The position numbers were made by a program, and so were the translations under genes. Below the pieces are notes generated by a model. The model was given only the letters and a program-made list of their open reading frames with translations, was not told the origin of the DNA and did not search any database. From Candidatus Levyibacteriota bacterium (GTDB taxonomy: Bacteria > Patescibacteriota > Microgenomatia > Levybacterales > UBA12049), in NCBI GenBank assembly GCA_009695045.1, contig SIBS01000001.1:1-42941 (forward strand): a DNA stretch of 42,941 nt, read 5' to 3'. Shown here piece after piece: positions 37,707 to 42,941 of the stretch (position 1 is its first letter; every line of letters begins with the position of its first letter).

Positions 37707-38039
37707 ATGAATATTGATACACTCCAAGAAAAAATAAAATTACTCAACGAAAAAACAAGACCACATTATAAATTATATTCCCAAAGAGAAAAAGAAATTC
37801 TTACAAAGACTATCAAGCTTAATGAAGAAGTAGGCGAGTTATGCAATGATATCTTAGCAGTATTAAAGTTGCAGAGGAAATCAAAACTCGAAAAATTTGA
37901 TAAAAGAAGTATCTATGAAGAATTTGCTGATGTAATAATTACAACAATTCAACTTGCAGAAGCAGCTGGAGTTGATACTAGTAGAGCAATTAGTGATAAG
38001 CTTACTAAAATTGAGAAAAAATACCTTCAAGACAAATAA
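37707..38039 (+). CDS. MazG-like NTP pyrophosphohydrolase
   Basis: A 110-residue all-helical protein with the MazG metal motifs EEVGEL (helix 2) and EEFADVII (helix 3). Small MazG proteins hydrolyse NTPs or dNTPs to NMP and pyrophosphate, often for housecleaning. It converges on sodC with a hairpin between. Confidence 0.85.
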   Translation: MNIDTLQEKIKLLNEKTRPHYKLYSQREKEILTKTIKLNEEVGELCNDILAVLKLQRKSKLEKFDKRSIYEEFADVIITTIQLAEAAGVDTSRAISDKLTKIEKKYLQDK

Positions 38040-38040
38040 A

Positions 38041-38070
38041 ATATAATAATAATTTTGAGACTTATTATAT
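38041..38070. terminator. Bidirectional hairpin between mazG and sodC
   Basis: ATATAATAA pairs with TTATTATAT (9 bp) around a 12-base loop, between the convergent stop codons and overlapping the last bases of sodC. All A/T, so a weak stem. Confidence 0.45.
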
Positions 38071-38580
38071 CTTAAGTATAACACCACATCCAGATCTCGG
38101 ACCACCACTAACTCCAGATTTATGTGGACCACTTACGCACTGATCGTGATTACCATGAATCATTATAGATGCGCCACCTTCATTAAAAATACATATGGGG
38201 CCATCCATAATCGAAAATCTTGTTGTAATTGCATTTAATTGACCTGATCCATCCTCTTTTATTTCTATATTGGGAAGATCTCCCATATGAAAAGGGTGAT
38301 TAACATCTGGATCATTATTGGCTGCAGGACCAAGATCAAAATGTCCACCAGCGGTCATAAATGGAACTTCGCAGATTCCTTTTTCATGAAGATGACAACC
38401 ATGAAGCCCTGGCTTAAGAACGCCCTGTTCAGAATTAATTCTAACTAATACTCGAACCCATGTTGCTGTACCAAGTTGCATTTCGAAGAAGTCTGCGGTG
38501 CCATAAATACCATCTCCAATAATATTGGCATGTGCTTTTGCAATTTCATATTCTTGTCCATCTGGCCATTCAACTAACAT
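38065..38580 (-). CDS. sodC: Cu/Zn superoxide dismutase-like protein without signal peptide
   Basis: A 171-residue protein with the SodC pattern: HxH at 63-65 (GCHLHEKGIC), H80 (AGGHF), H98 and D101 (HMGDLPNIEI), H142 (IMIHGNHD), the active-site Arg in GGPRSGCGVI, and the disulfide pair C70/C165. Other bacterial SodC proteins are secreted; here no signal sequence precedes the domain, so it may be cytosolic. The usual first zinc-loop His is not at its normal spacing; H95 may replace it. A good promoter precedes it. Confidence 0.88.
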   Translation of the reverse strand: MLVEWPDGQEYEIAKAHANIIGDGIYGTADFFEMQLGTATWVRVLVRINSEQGVLKPGLHGCHLHEKGICEVPFMTAGGHFDLGPAANNDPDVNHPFHMGDLPNIEIKEDGSGQLNAITTRFSIMDGPICIFNEGGASIMIHGNHDQCVSGPHKSGVSGGPRSGCGVILKI

Positions 38581-38617
38581 AATTAAACTTATACAACAGA
38601 TATAAGTATGATTGCAA
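38581..38617 (-). promoter_or_regulatory. sodC promoter (leaderless type)
   Basis: Minus strand TTGCAA (38617-38612), 18-base spacer, TATAAG (38593-38588), seven bases, ATG at 38580. Confidence 0.65.
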
Positions 38618-38643
38618 GAGGAAAAATAATAAATAAATAATAA

Positions 38644-39189
38644 CTATAATAATGAGTTAATTTTTTTAAAATCTTCCAATAACAACTTCTTGAGCGATGG
38701 AAAACGCAATCCAGCAGCGGGATGTAGGGTAATAAAATACTTTTTACCATCTTTTTCGATTATTTTTCCATGATCTTTCCTTACTGCAACCTTCTCCTGC
38801 AATACTCCATACGCAGCTACATTTCCAAGTAAAGTAATTATTTTAGGATTTATGACTGAAAGTTGCCTTTGCAAATGCTCTCTTCCATGATCAATATCTT
38901 TTTTTGTTGGTGTACCACGAAGAGGTAAGTATTTTACGGGGCTCGTAATATAAACTTCTTCTTCACTAAGCCCTATAGATCTAATAAGAAACCTTAATAA
39001 TTGTCCTGATCTACCAATAAATGGCCTTCCACTTATCGCCTCCTTCTTGCCAGGTGCCTCACCTATGAAAACTACCCTTGCGTTAGCACTTCCCTCTCCA
39101 ACAACAGCTACGCCAGTCTTACCAATTGGGCAAATCATACAAGCATATATCTCATCATTTACTTTTTCAAGAGCTAATTTTTTTATCAT
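38644..39189 (-). CDS. Family 4/5-like uracil-DNA glycosylase with reduced Fe-S ligands
   Basis: A 181-residue UDG-superfamily protein: GEAPG (43-47), GRPFIGRSGQLL (54-65), and the C-terminal HPAA loop (156-159). Family 4 enzymes hold a [4Fe-4S] cluster with four cysteines. Here C17 and C20 (CMIC) remain, but the third and fourth positions are Tyr87 (VKYLPL) and about Gly102 (DHGREHL). It should remove uracil from DNA if active. It lies 4 bases from the peroxiredoxin gene. Confidence 0.85.
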   Translation of the reverse strand: MIKKLALEKVNDEIYACMICPIGKTGVAVVGEGSANARVVFIGEAPGKKEAISGRPFIGRSGQLLRFLIRSIGLSEEEVYITSPVKYLPLRGTPTKKDIDHGREHLQRQLSVINPKIITLLGNVAAYGVLQEKVAVRKDHGKIIEKDGKKYFITLHPAAGLRFPSLKKLLLEDFKKINSLL

Positions 39190-39193
39190 GAGG

Positions 39194-39643
39194 CTAAGAA
39201 AAACTTATTAAATCAATCATTATCTCTTTTGCATGTTGATTAGGATCTACATCTAGATATTCCTTGATAATATCTCCTTTTGGATCAATTAAAAATGTTT
39301 TACGAATAATTCCATCATATTCTTTACCCATAAATTTTTTCTTTCCCCACGCATTATAATCCTTAATAACGTCTCCATTTGGATCACTAAGTAAAGAAAA
39401 ATTTAATTGATATTTTTTTGCAAATTTTTCATGAGATACTATACCATCTCTTGAGACACCTAATACAATCACTCCATTTTTTGTTAAAAACTCACTATTA
39501 TCTCTAAATCCACAAGCTTCTTTTATGCATCCAGGAGTATCATCTTTAGGATAAAAATATAATACAATCCATTTTCCTCTATAATCAATAAGCGATTGCT
39601 TAACATTATTTTGATCAAAAAGAATAAAATCCTTAGCTTTCAT
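39194..39643 (-). CDS. bcp: Thiol peroxidase, PrxQ/Bcp type
   Basis: A 149-residue peroxiredoxin with DDTPGC (peroxidatic Cys39, with Thr36) and Cys44 as the nearby resolving cysteine of the helical PrxQ type, plus FLIDPKGDI. It reduces hydrogen peroxide and organic peroxides with a thioredoxin-like donor. With sodC and UDG nearby it forms a small oxidative-damage group. Confidence 0.94.
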   Translation of the reverse strand: MKAKDFILFDQNNVKQSLIDYRGKWIVLYFYPKDDTPGCIKEACGFRDNSEFLTKNGVIVLGVSRDGIVSHEKFAKKYQLNFSLLSDPNGDVIKDYNAWGKKKFMGKEYDGIIRKTFLIDPKGDIIKEYLDVDPNQHAKEIMIDLISFS

Positions 39644-39677
39644 AAAAAATACGATTATTAGTGGTAAATAAAAATAT

Positions 39678-40688
39678 TTATTTCAAATAATCACCTGTAA
39701 TAATTTCTATTGTGGTATCCGTTGCTTTTTCATTCTTCTCAATTATTTTTTCGAATACTTCCCCTAAATCTTTAGATATTGCAGCTTTTATTTGTTTAGT
39801 AACGGGTTTATTATATATAATCACTGTTTCAGTCGTATCTCTTATATCGGAGTTGCTAGTTTCTATTTTTATAAAACCTTCTTTTATTAAAAGTGCTTTT
39901 ACTTTACCAGCCTGACCAACAATTCCCGTACCATTTATTACCTTTATCGATATATCTTCTTTTTTACTAATTTCAGGAATTGGCGTTGCCATAGGAATAA
40001 CTGCGACTGATGGAACTATTTTATTTTCAGTCGTAATCAACGTCGAATAATAATTAAATACAAATAACCCACCAATTATTAAGGAGATAGACAATAGAAC
40101 AACAATTAATTTTTTCCAAGGTAAATTAATCTTTTTATTTTTTATATTATTATCTAAAAAATTACCAATATGCAATCTTAATGTATCACCAATTATATGC
40201 TTGACTTGTTCATTTCCAATTTCCACATCACTATCTCCGTCAACATATAATGTAACTGGCACAACTCCTTCAATTATCCATCCTTGCTCTTGGAATACAT
40301 ACATTACTAATTCATATATGGATTTATTTGTTGCCAAGCAGTAGACTGTATTTTTTGTCTTAATTATTTTCTCTGCTAAATCATTTTTAGGAATATTAAT
40401 TTCTTTATGAAAGTGTTTAATTTTTTCATTAAAATCACTTATTAAATGAAAGCTCTTTTGAAAAAATACCCCATCAGCTAATATTATTACTGAATCCTGT
40501 GGAATCATGGAAAGCTTTATTAAAAATTCTATAATTTCATCTTTAAATTTTTCCATATCTATAACTTCACCATTTTTATAAACAGACTTTGAAAAAATCA
40601 ACTTCTGTGTTTCTACGGAGTCAATTTCATGCAATTCTAATGAATTTTGCCTAAGATAAATAACTATTTTTAATTTTTGAAATAACAT
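39678..40688 (-). CDS. Membrane protein with C-terminal LytR_C domain and actin-like-looking N-terminus
   Basis: A 336-residue protein. The N-terminal 180 residues show alternating strands and helices reminiscent of PilM/actin-like folds (KNGEVIDMEKFKDEI, SVIILADG), but no ATP motifs are clear. A transmembrane helix (about 194-213) is followed by a LytR C-terminal domain (about 246-333; KVINGTGIVGQAGKVKALL). LytR_C domains are extracytoplasmic and of uncertain, probably cell-wall-linked, function. It starts 1 base after the 118-aa gene. Confidence 0.75.
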   Translation of the reverse strand: MLFQKLKIVIYLRQNSLELHEIDSVETQKLIFSKSVYKNGEVIDMEKFKDEIIEFLIKLSMIPQDSVIILADGVFFQKSFHLISDFNEKIKHFHKEINIPKNDLAEKIIKTKNTVYCLATNKSIYELVMYVFQEQGWIIEGVVPVTLYVDGDSDVEIGNEQVKHIIGDTLRLHIGNFLDNNIKNKKINLPWKKLIVVLLSISLIIGGLFVFNYYSTLITTENKIVPSVAVIPMATPIPEISKKEDISIKVINGTGIVGQAGKVKALLIKEGFIKIETSNSDIRDTTETVIIYNKPVTKQIKAAISKDLGEVFEKIIEKNEKATDTTIEIITGDYLK

Positions 40689-40689
40689 A

Positions 40690-41046
40690 TTAATTTTTAT
40701 TATATTCTTTTAATTTTTTAATATCTTCATGTAATTCTCTTCTTACTTCATCTGCTGCTTTTCGTATCTTTTCTTCTATTTTTTCTACTTTTATAAAAAG
40801 TAGATTCCATATATCTTCATGATTATCATTAGAAAAATGTAGAAGAAAAGTTTTCTTATCATTTTCAGAAAGCTCTGATAAAATCAAATCAAGAATCGTA
40901 TGGTGTAGGTTATCATTAGCAAGCTTTGTTAATGAATTTAATTCATCTTTATTTAATCCAAAATCTTCCAATGCATCTATAAGATATTCCATATCTACTA
41001 TATGACTATAAAAATGTTTGTTATGAGATAGAACAGTTTTATTCAT
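40690..41046 (-). CDS. Small helical protein, unknown
   Basis: A 118-residue soluble, highly helical protein I do not recognise, with a charged C-terminal coiled region (EKIEEKIRKAADEVRREL). ATG 41046 is chosen over an upstream TTG (41061). It overlaps the upstream gene by a few bases and precedes the LytR_C gene, so it is probably in one operon with both. Confidence 0.65.
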   Translation of the reverse strand: MNKTVLSHNKHFYSHIVDMEYLIDALEDFGLNKDELNSLTKLANDNLHHTILDLILSELSENDKKTFLLHFSNDNHEDIWNLLFIKVEKIEEKIRKAADEVRRELHEDIKKLKEYNKN

Positions 41047-41050
41047 ATTA

Positions 41051-41947
41051 TTATGATACAATATCTATCGGCCCTAAAGATATATTATCATTTGGATCTT
41101 CAATAAAAAAATAAAGAACTGGTCCTCTTTCTGAACCATCTACTCTTTCTAGATGAGACATAACCTCCGGTGATCCTCCTAGATGCTTACCTGTCCATAC
41201 CGCTGGACCAGCGTCACCAATTACAGCAACTATTGCTCTTCCATTTTCAGGATTAATAACAAGCATTTTACGAAATTTAAAAAAATCTCCATATTCTGAA
41301 ACTCTTGATAAAAAATTATCTGATAAAAAAGTAGGTACTGCTATGTAATATTTTTCTCTCATTATATCTTTTTCCGTCATTTGATCTTTAGAATATGCAA
41401 AATGTCTCCATGCACCTAGGCCGGGGGCCATCCCCGAAGAATAAAATCTATCCCTATCTTCATCTTTTGAAAAATGTGACCCCATGGTATCTCCTGGATA
41501 CCTTGATAAATGTTGCTCTTCTCCAATTAAGCCATATGTTCTATTGAGCCTTTTTTTATCAATTTTTGCTACAACATTAAATCCAAAACTATTTGTCAAT
41601 ATTGATGCTATTTTATTTTCTTCTTGAGGAATTAAAGTTCGCACTTTTTTAGGAAGTAGTTTGCCAAGCTCTGGTATTAATTTTGCATTTATTTCAGCAT
41701 CAGATATTAAAACACTATTATTGATATATGGTCTTGCTGATAAAAAAGGAGATAATGGTGTTAATAAAAGCATAAGGCTCCCAAACGAACTGACCATTAG
41801 CTGTTTTGAATTTTCACTAACCCAATCAAGTGCCTGAGCATGTTTTTCCCATAGCCTATCGCGTAGCGTTTTGTTCTTAGTAGACCACTTATTGTATAGG
41901 GAATGATAATTCTTCTTTTGATGAGAACTTTTATTAAGATCATACAT
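41051..41947 (-). CDS. Membrane-anchored protein with possible double-psi beta-barrel domain
   Basis: A 298-residue protein of no sure family. It has a basic N-terminus, one transmembrane helix (about 49-70) and a large outside part. Residues about 225-285 (VINPENGRAIVAVIGDAGPA, GGSPEVMSHL, VLYFFIEDP) resemble the double-psi beta-barrel of RlpA-like cell-wall proteins. No catalytic assignment is offered. The gap up to secA is AT-rich; TTGACC in it may belong to this gene's promoter. Confidence 0.65.
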   Translation of the reverse strand: MYDLNKSSHQKKNYHSLYNKWSTKNKTLRDRLWEKHAQALDWVSENSKQLMVSSFGSLMLLLTPLSPFLSARPYINNSVLISDAEINAKLIPELGKLLPKKVRTLIPQEENKIASILTNSFGFNVVAKIDKKRLNRTYGLIGEEQHLSRYPGDTMGSHFSKDEDRDRFYSSGMAPGLGAWRHFAYSKDQMTEKDIMREKYYIAVPTFLSDNFLSRVSEYGDFFKFRKMLVINPENGRAIVAVIGDAGPAVWTGKHLGGSPEVMSHLERVDGSERGPVLYFFIEDPNDNISLGPIDIVS

Positions 41948-42054
41948 AGAATATAACTATTTCATAAATATAACTTATGGTCAAGATAAAATAAATAAAA
42001 AACTTACTGCGTAAAATAAAGGCATTATTTATGGAGAGTTTTTTTTATTGCAAA

Positions 42055-42099
42055 AATTATAAAATATTCTCAATAATAAATTAAGAATATTTTATAATT
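42055..42099 (-). terminator. Long perfect hairpin at the secA 3' end
   Basis: AATTATAAAATATTCT (42055-42070) and AGAATATTTTATAATT (42084-42099) are a perfect 16-bp inverted repeat with a 13-base loop. The secA stop codon (42092-42094) lies inside one arm. Probable transcription terminator; all but two pairs are A-T. Confidence 0.7.
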
Positions 42100-42941
42100 T
42101 ACCGTGGCATCTTTTATATTTTTTCCCAGATCCACAATGACATTGATCATTGCGACCATACTTCTCAAATCCAATATCTATTTGTTTTCTATTTATTGAT
42201 TTATTATTTTTATTTCCCATTCCCTCACTTACTTCACTTTCCGGAGCGTTTGTAACAAAACTCTTTGGATGATTAGACAAATCTGGCGAATGTTCAACAT
42301 TTATTTTATAAATTTTATGAACAATTTCATCATCTATAGATGATATAAGACGTTCAAACATGGAAAATGCATCATTTTTATACTCCACTAGTGGATCACG
42401 CTGAGCATACCCACGTAATCCTATTCCTTGACGGAGATTATCTATAGAGTCTAAATGCTCCATCCACAAGCTATCAATCGTAGACAGCGCTACAAACTTT
42501 TCTAATTGACGCATTATCTTTTCACCCATATTATTCTCTCGCTGATCATATAGATCAAGAGCGATTTCATTTAGAAATTCTTGCTTCTCGCCAATCATTT
42601 GCCTTTGATCTAATTGTAAAATAATCTGTTTCTTAGATTCATCATCAAATTGAATAATTGTTCCAAATTCTTCAACAATTTTCCCTGAACTTGAAAACTC
42701 TTGATCGTAAACATCACTTATATTAGAAACGACAAGATTCATGATATTTTTTGAGATTTTTTCTTTAATATCATTTTTCAATGATTTATCGACTGCTTTA
42801 CTTTGCTCTAGGAGTTTTTTTCTTTTCCCATAAACAATCCCTCTTTGCTTATTGAGCACATCATCATATTCAACAAGATGCTTTCGTATATCAAAATTAA
42901 ATCCTTCTACTTTTATTTGAGCTTGTTTAATTGCATGGGAA
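42092..42941 (-). CDS. secA: Preprotein translocase ATPase SecA, C-terminal part (runs off window)
   Basis: About 283 residues of the C-terminus are in the window. At the edge the frame reads QAQIKVEGFNFDIRKHLVEYDDV, a strongly conserved SecA segment, followed by the helical scaffold domain (DSLWMEHLDSIDNLRQGIGLRGYAQRDPL, split over about 30 residues) and the zinc-binding SEC-C tail CHCGSGKKYKRCHG. SecA drives export through SecYEG; secDF are elsewhere in this window. The 5' end is beyond 42941. Confidence 0.95.
   Translation of the reverse strand, partial: SHAIKQAQIKVEGFNFDIRKHLVEYDDVLNKQRGIVYGKRKKLLEQSKAVDKSLKNDIKEKISKNIMNLVVSNISDVYDQEFSSSGKIVEEFGTIIQFDDESKKQIILQLDQRQMIGEKQEFLNEIALDLYDQRENNMGEKIMRQLEKFVALSTIDSLWMEHLDSIDNLRQGIGLRGYAQRDPLVEYKNDAFSMFERLISSIDDEIVHKIYKINVEHSPDLSNHPKSFVTNAPESEVSEGMGNKNNKSINRKQIDIGFEKYGRNDQCHCGSGKKYKRCHGKL

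Noticed and set aside
38578-38646. UDG and sodC are in the same frame, separated by one TAG and an open hydrophobic stretch, suggesting a readthrough fusion or a hidden signal peptide
   Set aside because: The gap has its own good promoter next to the sodC ATG and no upstream start codon; open frames are common in such AT-rich DNA.

Overview
AT-rich bacterial chromosome segment, densely packed with short intergenic gaps and many 4-base ATGA overlaps. Gene content and style suggest a small-genome Candidate Phyla Radiation (Patescibacteria) bacterium, probably Microgenomates-like. Pointers are a half-length TsaB, a DUF5679 zinc ribbon, an M23 peptidase with permuted motif order, short secreted proteins with Pro/Thr linkers, and an isolated LytR_C protein. 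This placement is inferred from gene families only. The genetic code is the standard bacterial one: prfB (RF2) is present with its SPF motif, and TGA ends at least eight genes.

Layout. 1-2.7 kb: recJ (partial, -), cca (+), yqeY (+). 2.7-7.2 kb (-): DUF4446, DUF3048, a winged-helix/NTase-like protein, secD, secF. 7.3-7.8 kb (+): a small membrane protein and a DUF5679 zinc ribbon with an almost perfect Shine-Dalgarno. 7.8-9.6 kb (+): SAM-I riboswitch, terminator, and a PLP-dependent Cys/Met-metabolism enzyme with an unusual C-terminal Cys/His/Asp domain. 9.6-17 kb (-): sufCBDSU-ferredoxin, a terminator, then korAB. 17.2-26.9 kb (-): nucleotide-sugar and glycosylation block (rfbA, rfbB, broken rfbD, ugd, rmd, gmd, UDP-xylose synthase, Dpm1-GtrA fusion, GT39). 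26.9-34.9 kb (-): membrane proteins, CAP protein, tsaB, tsaC, tsaE, surface protein, permuted M23 peptidase, ftsX, ftsE, OB-like protein, prfB. 35-38 kb: transketolase (-) divergent from uppP (+), then mazG (+). 38-42.9 kb (-): sodC, family-4-like UDG, PrxQ/Bcp, LytR_C protein, two uncharacterised proteins and the 3' part of secA.

How the genes work together: suf genes build Fe-S clusters that the adjacent ferredoxin and KorAB need. The sugar block makes GDP-rhamnose and UDP-GlcA/UDP-xylose, with a polyprenyl-phosphate-sugar synthase and a GT39 transferase to move sugars onto exported acceptors. ftsEX sits next to a coiled-coil M23 peptidase, the classic divisome hydrolase pairing. tsaE/C/B contribute to t6A tRNA modification.

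Most notable: (1) rfbD carries three in-frame stops within its first 26 codons, two exactly at Rossmann glycines, with the remainder open; (2) a SAM-I riboswitch controls a PLP enzyme fused to a papain/transglutaminase-like domain, and the terminator hairpin also holds the likely SD; (3) at least six genes have a -10 box placed so that transcription should start at or next to the ATG, suggesting leaderless mRNAs; (4) the M23 peptidase appears circularly permuted.
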